Assembly (NCBI RefSeq): GCF_000427885.1
Contig: NZ_ATYW01000017.1
Location: 1-64,000, forward strand
Reading direction: 5' to 3'
DNA: 64,000 nt
Origin: Glycomyces tenuis DSM 44171
GTDB lineage: Bacteria; Actinomycetota; Actinomycetes; Mycobacteriales; Micromonosporaceae
Part shown: positions 1-8,401 of the stretch, piece by piece
How positions within the stretch are numbered: the stretch's first letter is position 1
Layout: every line of letters begins with the position of its first letter
Notes under the pieces: model-generated
Databases searched by the model: none
What the model saw: only the letters and a program-made list of their open reading frames with translations
Told to the model about the DNA's origin: nothing
Made by a program: the position numbers and the translations under genes

Positions 1-45
1 ACGCCGCCAGCGTTCGTCCTGAGCCAGGATCAAACTCTCCAACCA
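1..45 (-). rRNA. 16S rRNA, 5' end only (truncated at window edge)
   Basis: The reverse strand reads GAGTTTGATCCTGGCTCAGG followed by ACGAACGCTGGCGGCGT, the universally conserved 5' start of bacterial 16S rRNA. Only about 45 nt are present and the gene runs off the left edge. The 5' boundary is placed by analogy with E. coli, about 8 nt before GAGTTTGATC. Confidence 0.95.
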
Positions 46-236
46 AAACCAAACACACCAACACCCGAAACCGAGCATCAGCGCGAAGCAATGTGCCGAA
101 GCATGCCCTGACCGATCATCCGAGACCCACCAGTTCAGCAAACCAGTACGCCCCAAGGAAAAGACAGTCAAAAACAGTACCAACCATGAACCCCGAAAGA
201 TCCACAGCCAGCCCACACGCTGACCATCCAAACACC

Positions 237-258
237 CTGTTGAGTTCTCAAACAACAC
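237..258 (-). promoter_or_regulatory. rrn leader boxA-like antitermination element
   Basis: On the minus strand the leader contains GTGTTGTTTGAGAACTCAAC, which matches the TTGTTTGAGAACTC boxA-like element of actinobacterial rRNA leaders (Nus-factor antitermination is known for this element). It lies about 190 nt upstream of the 16S start, in the expected orientation. Confidence 0.8.
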
Positions 259-436
259 GCCACAATCAGCCTGAAAACATCTTGGATGTCCCAGCTCCGA
301 TCGGAGCGGCTCCAGAAACTTACCAGATCGATTTTCGGCCGCTGTGGGCCCCGACCTGTTCGCTCGGAGTTTTGCCCTTTGCGGTTCGACCAGGGCCTTT
401 CGGCTTTCCTGTCCGTTTCCCCCGCGGGCAAGAACT

Positions 437-467
437 AATTTACGCGACCCGGAACAGAGGTTTACAA
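437..467 (-). promoter_or_regulatory. Putative rrn promoter
   Basis: On the minus strand, TTGTAA (462-467) and TAAATT (437-442) are separated by 19 nt and lie upstream of the boxA element and the 16S gene. The spacing is slightly long, so this is a candidate. The rest of 46-536 holds the rrn leader and the gap to obg, and no gene is visible there. Confidence 0.45.
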
Positions 468-536
468 GGGGGGTGCGTGTTCGGCGCCACACCCTTGCAA
501 ACCTCGTGTTTCCGCAGTTCAATACCGGTGATGAGG

Positions 537-2000
537 CTAGCCGCGGCGTCGTTTGCCGCGGGCTTCCTCTTCCTTGGCGACACGTTCGAGCAACTCTGCC
601 CGTCGTGCTTTGCGCTCGGCGAGCCGCTCGTCCGCACCCTTGCGGTCGCTCCGCTCGAACCTCGCGTCCGTGCCGCGCGGCCCGACCGTGGCGATGACCG
701 TCGGGTCGGTCGGCTCCCACTCGAACTCGCTCTCGCCGATCCGGACCACCGAGCCCGGCACGGCCCCCTGCTTCGCGAGCTCCTCCTCGATGCCGAGGTT
801 GGCCAAACGGTCGGCCAGGTATCCCACGGCCTCCTCGTTCTCGAAGTTCGTCTGGCCGACCCACCGCTCGGGTTTCTGCCCGCTGACGGCGAATTCGACA
901 TCGCCCTCGTAGGCGGGCGTCAGCTTGTGGACCTCGAAACCGGAGTCGTCGACGGCGGCCGGCCGGATGACGACTCGCGTCGCCTCGATCGGCGGCTGCT
1001 CGGCTCGGTAGTCCTCCACCGCTCGCGCGAAGGCGAAGGACAGTTCGCGCAGTCCCTCACGGCTGACGGCGCTGACCTCGTAGACCGGCCAGCCGTACTT
1101 CTCGAGGTCGGGGCGGACGAACGCGGCGAGCTCGCGGCCGTCGGGAATGTCGATCTTGTTGAGCGCGATGATGCGCGGCCGGTCGGCCAGGCCGCCGTAC
1201 TCGGCGAGTTCGTGTTCGAGCGCGTCGATGTCGGATGCCGGATCGCGGTCGGTCTCGAGGTTGGCGCAGTCGACGACGTGCGCCAGTACCGCGCAGCGCT
1301 CGATGTGCCGGAGGAACTCCAGCCCGAGGCCCTTGCCTTGGGCGGCTCCGGGGATCAGGCCGGGGACGTCGGCGATCGTGTAGGTGGTCTCTCCGGCGGA
1401 CACGACGCCGAGGTTCGGGGTCAGGGTCGTGAACGGGTAGTCGGCGATCTTCGGGCGCGCGGCCGACATCGCGGCGATGAGCGAGGACTTGCCCGCCGAA
1501 GGGAAGCCGACGAGTCCGACGTCGGCGACGCTCTTGAGTTCGAGGGTGATGTCGAACTCACCGCCGGGTTCGCCGAGTTCGGCGAAGCCGGGGACGCGCC
1601 GTTTGGAGCTGACGAGCGAGGCGTTGCCGCGGCCGCCGCGGCCGCCGCTCGCGACCGTCACCTCGGTGCCGGCGCCGGTGAGGTCGGCGAGTTGCTCGCC
1701 GTTCGCGTACACCACTGTGCCGTTGGGCACTGAGACGCGCAGGGTCTCGCCTGCGGCGCCGTCTCGGTTCGATCCCTTCCCGTGCTTGCCGTTGCCGGCC
1801 TGCAGGCGGCTTTGGAAGTGGAAGTCGAGCAGCGTGTGGACGTTCGGGTCGACGACGAACACGACATCACCGCCGTGTCCGCCATTGCCACCGTCGGGGC
1901 CGCCCAGCGGCTTGAACTTCTCACGGTGGACCGACACACAGCCGTTTCCACCTTTACCGGCAATGACCTGCAGGTTCACCCGGTCAACGAAACTTGTCAC
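537..2000 (-). CDS. obg: GTPase Obg (CgtA)
   Basis: 487-aa Obg-family GTPase, a ribosome-associated P-loop GTPase needed for late 50S assembly and linked to growth and stress control. The N-terminal glycine-rich Obg fold is at about residues 1-155 ([20 protein letters not shown]). The G domain follows, with P-loop GFPSAGKS at about 165-172, the DVPGLIPGA switch II and the NKID base-recognition motif. The actinobacterial OCT domain lies near residues 340-420 and a charged Lys/Arg/Glu tail ends the protein. GTG start at 2000. Full length and intact. This is a host housekeeping gene, which places 1-2190 in the chromosome rather than the mobile element. Confidence 0.97.
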   Translation of the reverse strand: MTSFVDRVNLQVIAGKGGNGCVSVHREKFKPLGGPDGGNGGHGGDVVFVVDPNVHTLLDFHFQSRLQAGNGKHGKGSNRDGAAGETLRVSVPNGTVVYANGEQLADLTGAGTEVTVASGGRGGRGNASLVSSKRRVPGFAELGEPGGEFDITLELKSVADVGLVGFPSAGKSSLIAAMSAARPKIADYPFTTLTPNLGVVSAGETTYTIADVPGLIPGAAQGKGLGLEFLRHIERCAVLAHVVDCANLETDRDPASDIDALEHELAEYGGLADRPRIIALNKIDIPDGRELAAFVRPDLEKYGWPVYEVSAVSREGLRELSFAFARAVEDYRAEQPPIEATRVVIRPAAVDDSGFEVHKLTPAYEGDVEFAVSGQKPERWVGQTNFENEEAVGYLADRLANLGIEEELAKQGAVPGSVVRIGESEFEWEPTDPTVIATVGPRGTDARFERSDRKGADERLAERKARRAELLERVAKEEEARGKRRRG

Positions 2001-2114
2001 CGCTCAAGCGTAACCACCGGTCGGCCCCCTGGAGCGGGAGCCCGTAGGACGTGCTAAAGTTTCTCCTCGTGCGAGCGACACGGGCCGGACGGCCCACAGC
2101 AGCTCAATCATCAA

Positions 2115-2187
<73 letters not shown>

Positions 2188-2204
2188 CATATAACCGCAG
2201 GTAG

Positions 2205-2228
2205 GGCCGGTCACGCACCGGCCTTTTT
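2205..2228 (+). terminator. Rho-independent terminator after tRNA-Lys
   Basis: GGCCGGT (2205-2211) pairs with ACCGGCC (2217-2223) around a short loop and is followed by TTTTT. It lies between the tRNA and the convergent integrase gene. Confidence 0.8.
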
Positions 2229-2230
2229 GC

Positions 2231-3829
2231 TTACTCGAAACCGGGCTCATGGACGCTCGTAGCACGGCCCGTAGCAGTACGCCGGAACGCGGCCTCCCCG
2301 AGCCGGTCGGCGGCGGCGATCAGGTGCGTGTCCGGCACATGCTGGTAGCGTTTCGCCATCTCCGGGGAGGCCCATCCGAGCATCGCCATCGCGATCACCG
2401 AGTCCACCCCGAGCCCGCCGAGGAACGTCGCCGCCGAATGCCTCGCTCCATGGAGGGGGAGGTATTCCACGCCGGCGGCGTCGAGGATCTCCTCCCAGTC
2501 CTCCCAGTCCTGCCTGGGATCGATCGGTGCCCCGAGCCGGGTGGTGAAGATCAGATCGTGCCCGGCCCACATCGACCCGGCTTCGGCCTGCTCCAGCTCC
2601 TGCCTGGCCTGGTGGATGCGGAGCTCGTCGCGGACGATCTGCGGCAGCGGGAGCCTGCGGTTCCCCGCCTGGGACTTGGGGCGCAGGTCGCGCCTGCTCT
2701 TGCGGCGCCCGCCCACGCGACCGGCCGACACCTCGGCGCTGCCGGTGGCGGCCTCGATCTCGGTGAAGACCAGACCGCCGATCTTCTCCGGGCAGTGACG
2801 AGCATGACCGGTGCAGTCGGGTGGGCAGGCGATGGCGTGGGACTTGATGGTGCACGCCGACCGTTGCCGGTCGGGACACGCCCGGCCGTGGCCCGTACAG
2901 CGGGGCGGGCACGATTTGCGTTTGGCGCCGCGGGCAGCGTCGCTGGGGTAGAGCGGCCGGAGGCAATGCGGGAGGGCGCACATCTCCGGGTCGTCGCACC
3001 CGTGCGCCCACTTCCGGCCCCGGCACGTCGCCTCGCAGCCCTCGGCGGTGGTGCAGTTCGCCTCCGCGCATTTATGCGGATCGTCGCACCCGTGCTCGTA
3101 GGTCTGGCGTTGCAGCTGCCGACGGATAGTAAGGATCCCGGTGTCCCAGTCGATGTCCGACCACCGCATACCGAGCACCTCGCCCTGGCGGGCGCCCATG
3201 AACGCCAGCCACCAGCGGGCATGGTTGCGTTCCTCGGCGACCGCTTCGGTGATGCGGGCGACCTCGTCGGCGTCGAGCGGGACGACCGACTCACTGCGGA
3301 TCGGTGGCAGAGCGTTCCTGGCCGCGGCGGCGGGGTTCGCCCGGATGCCGACCTCCTCGAAATCGATGGCTCGGTTAAGCGCGACGGAGGCGGTTCGGTG
3401 CACGAGATGCACCGATGCCGGGGCGAGCCCTTCAGTCTGGAGGTCGCGGTAGAGCGTCGCGAAGTGCCGCTTGTTGAGTTCGGACAGCCGCCACTCCCCC
3501 AACCTGGGGGCGAGGTAGTTGCGGATCTGCGACTGGTAGCAGCGCAGGGTGGTGTGCCGGACCTGAAGCGGCGCATAGGTGCCGATCCATTCATCGAGCC
3601 ACGCCGAGAACTTCTTGGAGCGTCCGACCTTCGGTGCGCCGTTCTCGTCGATCTCGTCTTCGAGGGCGAGGACTTTGGGGGCGAGTTCTTCTTCGGTGGC
3701 GGCTTCACGGTGGCGCCTGTCTGGGGAGCCGTCGGGTTTGCGGCCGGCGTCGACGAAGGCGTGCCAGCGTCCCTTGCGGTCTTCGAACATACGAGTGCGA
3801 GGTATGCGGTCTGGGGGTTTTCGGGGCAT
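2231..3829 (-). CDS. int: Tyrosine integrase with Cys-rich insert
   Basis: 532-aa tyrosine site-specific recombinase that should integrate and excise the element at tRNA-Lys. An N-terminal AP2-type arm-binding region and a core-binding domain (about 70-170) precede the catalytic domain. Visible catalytic residues are R214 (GARQGEV), probable K385, H460 and R463 (HGARH), W486 and the nucleophile Y495 (KRYQHV). Between the first catalytic Arg and Lys, residues 247-346 carry an insertion with 15 Cys and several His in CPPxC and HGCDD motifs, likely zinc-binding; comparable inserts occur in some actinomycete AICE and prophage integrases. The RBS GAGGAG lies inside the end of the upstream gene, 4 nt away, so the two are probably co-transcribed. 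Confidence 0.95.
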   Translation of the reverse strand: MPRKPPDRIPRTRMFEDRKGRWHAFVDAGRKPDGSPDRRHREAATEEELAPKVLALEDEIDENGAPKVGRSKKFSAWLDEWIGTYAPLQVRHTTLRCYQSQIRNYLAPRLGEWRLSELNKRHFATLYRDLQTEGLAPASVHLVHRTASVALNRAIDFEEVGIRANPAAAARNALPPIRSESVVPLDADEVARITEAVAEERNHARWWLAFMGARQGEVLGMRWSDIDWDTGILTIRRQLQRQTYEHGCDDPHKCAEANCTTAEGCEATCRGRKWAHGCDDPEMCALPHCLRPLYPSDAARGAKRKSCPPRCTGHGRACPDRQRSACTIKSHAIACPPDCTGHARHCPEKIGGLVFTEIEAATGSAEVSAGRVGGRRKSRRDLRPKSQAGNRRLPLPQIVRDELRIHQARQELEQAEAGSMWAGHDLIFTTRLGAPIDPRQDWEDWEEILDAAGVEYLPLHGARHSAATFLGGLGVDSVIAMAMLGWASPEMAKRYQHVPDTHLIAAADRLGEAAFRRTATGRATSVHEPGFE

Positions 3830-3833
3830 GTGG

Positions 3834-4148
3834 TTACTCCTCTTCGGGGTAGAGGGTGGTGATGTTGCCGTTAGGGCGCAGTCGGCTCTCGACGTCGTGG
3901 TAGTCGCGTTCGGCGCGGCGTTGGGTGGCGAGATGGGACAGCTCGTCCTCGATGCGGCGGAGCCGGTCGAGGACTGCGAGGGTGCTGATAGCGATCACGG
4001 CGAGGGTGGCGCCGGCGAGCAGCCAGGTGCGGAACGCGGGGACGATGGTGCCGTCGTACACAGCGGCGACAGATTCGGCGGTGGCGAGGATGATGCCGAG
4101 GACAACGCTGGTGGTAACAGCGATGAGACGGCAGGCGCGCATGACCAT
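3834..4148 (-). CDS. Small two-helix membrane protein next to integrase
   Basis: About 104 aa from ATG 4148 (a second ATG is at 4142, and the frame is open to 4226). Two hydrophobic segments are separated by a short polar loop (VYDGT), followed by a charged C-terminal helix with many Arg and Glu. It ends 4 nt before the integrase start and carries the integrase RBS, suggesting translational coupling. No family is recognised. Position between repressor and integrase suits a lysogeny-expressed gene such as superinfection exclusion, but that is inference. Confidence 0.65.
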   Translation of the reverse strand: MVMRACRLIAVTTSVVLGIILATAESVAAVYDGTIVPAFRTWLLAGATLAVIAISTLAVLDRLRRIEDELSHLATQRRAERDYHDVESRLRPNGNITTLYPEEE

Positions 4149-4266
4149 GACGGTGGTTCCGTTTCGGGGTCGTGTGGCATAGCAGCACCTGTCGTACAGA
4201 TATGTAATCACAGTGCGTGCACGCACGGGCGCACTATGGGGTCATCCGTTCGTATGAATTTATGGC

Positions 4267-4752
4267 CTAGCTCGCTTTCCGCCTGCGGCGGACCGGCTTC
4301 ATCTTCTTGCCGGACTCTTCCACGATCCGCTCGACGGTGCCGCGCGTCGTGGCGACCAGGATGCTGATGTGCGCCCGGAGTCGTTGTAGTTCATCACGCA
4401 CCTGCGACAGTTCGTGGTCCTCGATGTCGTGGTCGAGCTGCACGAGGTCTTCGTACACCGGATCGACATGGCGTTGTCCAAGGTCTTCGCGGACCACAAG
4501 GCCTGCCTTGAGGAACAGGTGGATCGGGTCCACGCCGAGGACCTTCGCGATGGCGCGGAGGCTCTCGATGCCGGGATCGGTGGCACCCGTCTTCCACTTG
4601 GAGATGACCGAGGCGTTGAAGCGGGGACTGCCGACCTCGCGAACACGTTCGGCGAGTTCGGTGTTGGACCAGATGCCGGCGCGGTCGCGGAGTTCTTCGA
4701 GGTAGCTGACGAAGGCTTCCCCGGTTGTTTGACCACCACTTTCATTACGCAC
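4267..4752 (-). CDS. XRE-family phage repressor
   Basis: 161 aa from GTG 4752; the same frame is open to an ATG at 4884. The helix-turn-helix of the XRE/Cro-CI type spans roughly residues 15-75 (NTELAERVREVG, NASVISKWKTGATDPGIESLRAIAKVLGV as two pieces), followed by a charged coiled-coil-like region and a basic RRRRK tail. There is no autoprotease domain, so LexA-like self-cleavage is not expected. The shorter start is preferred because 4753-4893 contains an operator-like half-site (4841-4851) and a palindrome (4878-4893). Divergent from the Cro-like gene at 5004, this is the best candidate for the lysogeny repressor. Confidence 0.85.
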   Translation of the reverse strand: MRNESGGQTTGEAFVSYLEELRDRAGIWSNTELAERVREVGSPRFNASVISKWKTGATDPGIESLRAIAKVLGVDPIHLFLKAGLVVREDLGQRHVDPVYEDLVQLDHDIEDHELSQVRDELQRLRAHISILVATTRGTVERIVEESGKKMKPVRRRRKAS

Positions 4753-4877
4753 GTGTACGACTCTAGCGGACACGGGTGGGGCAGGGCTCCCGCCGCCGGG
4801 CCTGGTGCTCCTGTCGTGACCTGCGTCGGGACGGTTACGACTGTTCTTCCTGTGCGACGATTTGTGTCGTATATCTG

Positions 4878-4893
4878 ATTGCATGCATGCAAT
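4878..4893. promoter_or_regulatory. 16-bp perfect palindrome upstream of repressor
   Basis: ATTGCATGCATGCAAT is perfectly self-complementary. It sits in the repressor-Cro intergenic region and covers the alternative ATG at 4884. Its half TGCATGCAA recurs at 54428-54436. Confidence 0.6.
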
Positions 4894-4967
4894 GTTATCG
4901 ACTAATCATTCTTTAGTGATCATCCGAACGTCCGACTAGACCACCCGAAAGTATGACCCCTACGCGC

Positions 4968-4997
4968 TTGTATTCTTCCTTCAGGAAGAACTAGGAT
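4968..4997 (+). promoter_or_regulatory. Rightward early promoter with embedded operator
   Basis: TTGTAT (4968-4973) and TAGGAT (4992-4997) are 18 nt apart, and the spacer is almost entirely the palindrome at 4973-4990. The -10 ends 6 nt before ATG 5004, so the transcript would be leaderless, which is common in actinobacteria. Confidence 0.6.
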
Positions 4998-5003
4998 CAT
5001 TAC

Positions 5004-5249
5004 ATGAATCCCGGAAGGAAGAACAGAGGTCGACTTCTTCTCGACGACAACATCTTTATCCGCATGACCAGCGAAAAAGGATGGGACACCGACGTCAAGC
5101 GCGCCGAGGCCATCGGCACCACCCCCACGACCATCTACCGCCTCCGCACGGGCCGCAGCTCACCCTCAGCGGATCTCGTGTTCGACCTTCCGCAACTGCT
5201 CGACGTGGACCCCAAGGTCCTCTTCTACAGGCAAGGAGTGAGGGCATGA
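5004..5249 (+). CDS. Cro-like HTH regulator
   Basis: 81 aa, or 61 aa from the internal ATG at 5064. A compact XRE-type HTH lies in the C-terminal two thirds (AEAIGTTPTTIYRLRTGRSS, then a VFDLPQLLDVDP helix). It is first in the rightward transcript and opposite the repressor, the position of Cro. The promoter places the transcription start at or next to the ATG. Overlaps the next gene by ATGA. Confidence 0.8.
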   Translation: MNPGRKNRGRLLLDDNIFIRMTSEKGWDTDVKRAEAIGTTPTTIYRLRTGRSSPSADLVFDLPQLLDVDPKVLFYRQGVRA

Positions 5250-5455
5250 ACGTCCGCTTCACCACCGCCGAGGTCGCCGAACGACTCCGCATCTCCACCG
5301 ACGAGGTCCGCAAGCTCTGCAACACCGACGAGCTGGGCCATCTCCGCATCGGCTGCAAGTACGTGATCCCCGAGGAAGACCTCCAGGCGTTCGAGGCTCG
5401 CTCATACCGCCCGGCGGTCGCCGGAGGCGAGCAGCCGCGATTGCGGGCCGTATGA
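5246..5455 (+). CDS. Excisionase-like HTH_17 protein
   Basis: 69 aa with a MerR-like winged helix of the HTH_17/excisionase type: FTTAEVAERLRISTDEVRKL, then LGHLRIG and YVIPEEDLQAF. Such proteins act as recombination directionality factors or small DNA-binding regulators. ATG overlaps the TGA of the Cro-like gene and a GGAG motif precedes it. The gene order repressor, Cro, Xis fits a lysis-lysogeny module. Confidence 0.8.
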   Translation: MNVRFTTAEVAERLRISTDEVRKLCNTDELGHLRIGCKYVIPEEDLQAFEARSYRPAVAGGEQPRLRAV

Positions 5456-5847
5456 GCGCCGGTGGCGCGGGGACGCACCCGAAACCGACGCACCCGACAC
5501 CGGGCCCGCGACCTCGATAACTCCACAGTCTCCCGGCCTCGTTTCTGAGGGGTGGCGCGGCCGGGACCGGGATCGAGCTACTCGCTCTCCCACTGGGGCT
5601 GGCCCTTCTGAGGGGTAGGGGCTGGCCCCACCTAAGACCACCGCCGGGAGGCGGCGGACCAACTGAATAGCTCTCGTCTCCGTCATCCACGGGGGCTGCA
5701 CCAGGAGGCGGGAGCGGGGCGACGGAAAGCCACGGCTGGCCGTCACCGGGTTCAAGGCCCGGCGTCCCACGACAGATGAGAAAAGCCCCGGCCGGGATCA
5801 GCGGCCGAGGCGGTTCTCCAGGACCAAAGTCTCGAAAGGAAGTCCTG
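5456..5847. repeat. 392-bp gene-free region with direct repeats
   Basis: No convincing gene. It contains TTCTGAGGGGT at 5543-5553 and 5606-5616, GGGGCTGGCCC at 5595-5605 and 5618-5628, and a small CCGCC hairpin near 5641. The repeats suggest a regulatory or replication site but nothing specific can be assigned. Confidence 0.5.
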
Positions 5848-6351
5848 ATGAACAGCGAACAGTCTACAGGCCGAGGGTGGCAGTCGCCTCCGCTCGTGAC
5901 TCACGCGACGTATCCGCCTGGGCAGCACCCAGCGTCGCCGGCTCCGGTGCCGCCGCCGTTCTGGGCGTCGACGTCGGTGATGCCGGTCGCCTCTGCGCCC
6001 GAGCCGAAGCCGCGCAAGCCGCGCCGGTCGGTGTGGGACTGGCTGGCGCCGGTCTTGGCGATGCCGGTCGCGGTCGTGATCGGTGGTTTCGGGGTGCACC
6101 TGTACTACACGGAGGCCGCCCCGCCCGCCGCGTGCGCCGAGGCGCTCGACCTGGCCGACCAGCTCAACACCGAATCCGAGCAGTACGGACTCCTCGTCCA
6201 GGACATGTTCGACGCGGTCGCTGCGTTCGACCAGGCCGCGGCTGACGTAGTGGTCGCGGAGATGCAGGCGCTGTCGGAGGTCCACGACCAGACGTACGCC
6301 TCCTACGAGACCGCCGCCGCCGAGTGCCGCGCCGAGGGCGGTGCGCTGTGA
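5848..6351 (+). CDS. Single-pass membrane protein, Pro-rich N-terminus
   Basis: 167 aa from ATG 5848, chosen because AAAGGAAG precedes it. Residues 1-60 are Pro/Ser/Gly rich, a basic KPRKPRRS patch follows, then one hydrophobic segment (LAPVLAMPVAVVIGGFGVHLYY), and a mainly helical C-terminus with two Cys. The layout suggests a cytoplasmic N-terminus and an external helical domain. First gene of the long early operon. No family recognised. Confidence 0.75.
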   Translation: MNSEQSTGRGWQSPPLVTHATYPPGQHPASPAPVPPPFWASTSVMPVASAPEPKPRKPRRSVWDWLAPVLAMPVAVVIGGFGVHLYYTEAAPPAACAEALDLADQLNTESEQYGLLVQDMFDAVAAFDQAAADVVVAEMQALSEVHDQTYASYETAAAECRAEGGAL

Positions 6352-6575
6352 GCCAGGTACAGGAGACCGAGCGCGAGGAGACCGTCCACGTCGTCTCGGC
6401 GCTCGGCACGCACTACAGCGCCGGTGTTGTCCAGTACTACCTGGAGGACGGCGCCTACGGCGACGGCAGGGCGGCGCAGGCGGTACGCGACCTGCTCGCG
6501 CAGTTCGGTGCCGAGGTGGGCGGGTCGCCGATGACGACCGCCCAGTGGCAGCACCGGACGGCGGTGGCCCGATGA
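6348..6575 (+). CDS. Hypothetical protein
   Basis: 75 aa starting at GTG 6348 inside the previous stop (GTGA overlap). Small acidic protein with no motif that I recognise. Its tight overlaps on both sides support expression as part of the early operon. Confidence 0.6.
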   Translation: MSQVQETEREETVHVVSALGTHYSAGVVQYYLEDGAYGDGRAAQAVRDLLAQFGAEVGGSPMTTAQWQHRTAVAR

Positions 6576-6793
6576 CCGCCATCAAGCCGGGCCCGCGCGC
6601 CGAGGTCGACCGGGTCGACGCCCTGGACTGCGAGGCGGGTGCGATGCACGACGTCGGCGGCCGGCGGGTCTGCGAGGCGCACTACCTGGAGGTGCTGCAC
6701 GCCTACTGGGAGGCCATACCGGATCTGATCCTCCACCACTACGACTCACCGCGCGGGACGTGCGGGGACATCGACGGGGGGTCGTGGTCATGA
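6572..6793 (+). CDS. Hypothetical protein with Cys/His
   Basis: 73 aa from ATG 6572 (ATGA overlap). It carries Cys and His residues around DCEAGAMHDVGGRRVCEAHYLE, broken here as DCEAG...VCEAH, which could bind a metal ion. Function unknown. Confidence 0.6.
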   Translation: MTAIKPGPRAEVDRVDALDCEAGAMHDVGGRRVCEAHYLEVLHAYWEAIPDLILHHYDSPRGTCGDIDGGSWS

Positions 6794-7095
6794 GCGGCTA
6801 TGTGCAGTCCGGTCAGGACTTGATGGATCTCGCTGAGTCGGTGGCGCGTCACGCGACGGCGTGGCAGGGCCGGGACACCAGCACCCGTGAGGGCGCGTCG
6901 GCGGCGTATGCGGAGTTGGCGCACGCGGTGGGTGCGATCGATCGGCTGGTGTCGTCCGCTGAGGCGCTGAAGGCGCCGCTGGCGGAGGCGCTGGTGGCCC
7001 ACCAGACCGACCAGGCCGATGCGCTCGGGGAGTTCTTCTCCGAGGTCGTTGGTGACCGCGAGTACGGCATCAACCCCGAAGGGGGGCAGTCATGA
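6790..7095 (+). CDS. Hypothetical helical protein
   Basis: 101 aa from ATG 6790 (ATGA overlap). Predominantly Ala/Glu-rich helices and no Cys. Similar small helical proteins are common in actinophage early operons, but no function is known. Confidence 0.6.
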   Translation: MSGYVQSGQDLMDLAESVARHATAWQGRDTSTREGASAAYAELAHAVGAIDRLVSSAEALKAPLAEALVAHQTDQADALGEFFSEVVGDREYGINPEGGQS

Positions 7096-7274
7096 CCGGT
7101 CCGATGTTTGTCGCCGCTCTGGCGCTGGCCGCGGTGCTCGCTGTGGGGGTGTGCGTCCTGGTGACCGAGGTGGCGGCTCGGCGTCCGGTGGGCCGTCACC
7201 GTGCGGGCCGGGTGATCGAGGGGGAGCTGGTCGATGAGTCCACGCTCCCGATCCCGGTCGGGAGGTGGCGGTGA
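7092..7274 (+). CDS. Small membrane protein
   Basis: 60 aa with an N-terminal transmembrane helix (FVAALALAAVLAVGVCVLV) and a short charged tail. First of three consecutive small membrane proteins (7092, 7274, 7411) linked by one- to four-base overlaps. Function unknown. Confidence 0.65.
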   Translation: MTGPMFVAALALAAVLAVGVCVLVTEVAARRPVGRHRAGRVIEGELVDESTLPIPVGRWR

Positions 7275-7414
7275 TGGAGCAGTTCATGTCCCTGGTGTGG
7301 TCGCTGCCCGGCCTGGTCCTGTTCGCCTCGTTCGTCGCCGCTGTCGCGCTGGCCCTGTCGGGTCGCGGCACGGACGCGGACTGGACCGACTGGCCGAGGG
7401 AGGGACAGGAATGA
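7274..7414 (+). CDS. 46-aa membrane peptide
   Basis: ATG 7274 overlaps the preceding TGA by one base. One strong transmembrane segment (LPGLVLFASFVAAVALAL) is followed by a polar GRGTDADWTDWPREGQE tail. The stop overlaps the next ATG (ATGA). Its coupling on both sides argues for a real gene despite its length. Confidence 0.6.
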   Translation: MEQFMSLVWSLPGLVLFASFVAAVALALSGRGTDADWTDWPREGQE

Positions 7415-7668
7415 CGGTCCTGCTTGCGCTCCTGATCCTCGCCGCTGTCGGTGTGTCGCGGCTGGCCCAGTGGGTCAAGCGCCGCCGCCGCGCGGACAAG
7501 GCGATCGATGCCTTCCTTCGTGACCGGTTCCAGACCGGCTACGAGATCTACGGCATGACCGTCCCCGAGCTGCTCGACCTGACCGATATCGAGATCGAGC
7601 TGGAGTCCGACCGGCGGATGCGTCGCCGTGTCCGCGCCCTGAACGACCAGCTCAACCAACAGACGTAA
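7411..7668 (+). CDS. Membrane-anchored small protein
   Basis: 85 aa. An N-terminal transmembrane helix (TVLLALLILAAVGVSRLA) is followed by a basic stretch KRRRRADK and a charged helical domain. The basic residues after the helix put the C-terminus in the cytoplasm. Third of the consecutive membrane proteins and the last gene before the hairpin at 7673. Confidence 0.65.
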   Translation: MTVLLALLILAAVGVSRLAQWVKRRRRADKAIDAFLRDRFQTGYEIYGMTVPELLDLTDIEIELESDRRMRRRVRALNDQLNQQT

Positions 7669-7672
7669 CTCC

Positions 7673-7700
7673 GGCGGGGCCCTCTGGCGCGGGCCCCGCC
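7673..7700 (+). other. Strong intercistronic hairpin
   Basis: GGCGGGGCCC (7673-7682) pairs perfectly with GGGCCCCGCC (7691-7700) over an 8-nt loop. No T-run follows, so it is more likely an mRNA-stability or pausing element than a classical terminator. Confidence 0.6.
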
Positions 7701-7718
7701 ACCACCTGAGGAGACCTG

Positions 7719-8399
7719 ATGCGCACACCGAAACGCACCCGCAGAGGCCGCCGCGGCGGACGACGACACACTCCCGCCCCGGCCCCGCAGCCCGTCGACG
7801 AACCCACCACCCCCGAAAGGACTAATCCGATGACTCTCTCCACCGACATGTACATCCAAGGCGAGGTCGACCTCGCTGAACTGCGCGACGTCGTCAAGGC
7901 CGCGCTGGCGAAGCACGACGACCAGGGTCGGACGCCCGATCAGCAGGTCTGGGAAACCGGCGGCGAGGTCTGGACGCACTCCGACCTCACCACGCCGGGA
8001 CAGGGGCTCCCCGCCTGGACGTTCATCCACTACGGCGAGAACGGCGCCTGGCGCAACCCCGAACCCGAATACGAGGACCCCGAGTACGTCGACGAAGGCG
8101 AAGAGCCCCGCATCGTCACACCGCGGCACTTCGCCCGGATCGACTTCGATACCGCCTACGGCTACACCGGCCCGAACGGCGAGGGCTGCTCCGAGCTGCA
8201 CACCGCCTTGATGATCCAGGTCGGGGCCTGGATCGACGCGCAAGGCGTGCCGTGGCAGTGGCGCAACGAGTACACCGGCGAGATCCACAACGCCTACGAA
8301 GGTTTCGAGGAGTTCGCCGGGAACGGCTATGAGGCGACGGCCTGGTTCAAGCGGGTCATGCCCGCGATCGCGGCCGCTGCCGCCGAGGAGGCCAAGTAG
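7719..8399 (+). CDS. Hypothetical protein with two in-frame starts
   Basis: 226 aa from ATG 7719, which has GAGGAGACC before it. A second in-frame ATG at 7830 also has a Shine-Dalgarno-like AAGGAC, giving 189 aa without the very basic 37-residue N-terminus. The remainder is acidic (runs such as EYEDPEYVDEGEE) with no recognised domain. Confidence 0.65.
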   Translation: MRTPKRTRRGRRGGRRHTPAPAPQPVDEPTTPERTNPMTLSTDMYIQGEVDLAELRDVVKAALAKHDDQGRTPDQQVWETGGEVWTHSDLTTPGQGLPAWTFIHYGENGAWRNPEPEYEDPEYVDEGEEPRIVTPRHFARIDFDTAYGYTGPNGEGCSELHTALMIQVGAWIDAQGVPWQWRNEYTGEIHNAYEGFEEFAGNGYEATAWFKRVMPAIAAAAAEEAK

Positions 8400-8401
8400 C
8401 C

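Larger units (their letters stand above)
4841..5026. promoter_or_regulatory. Operator array of the lysogeny switch
   Basis: Three related sites are visible: CTGTTCTTCCT at 4841-4851, the palindrome TTCTTCCT-TC-AGGAAGAA at 4973-4990, and AGGAAGAACAG at 5016-5026. The first and third are exact inverted copies (11 nt). They flank the divergent repressor and Cro-like genes, as expected for a phage genetic switch. Confidence 0.6.

Noticed and set aside
93-1733. 546-codon open frame on the plus strand over obg
   Set aside because: It is antisense to the well-conserved Obg reading frame and its translation is low-complexity Ala/Arg/Asp typical of GC-rich shadow frames.
5746-5762. tRNA T-arm-like sequence CCGGG-TTCAAGG-CCCGG
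   Set aside because: No matching acceptor, D or anticodon arms could be folded in the 60 nt upstream, so it is not a tRNA gene.
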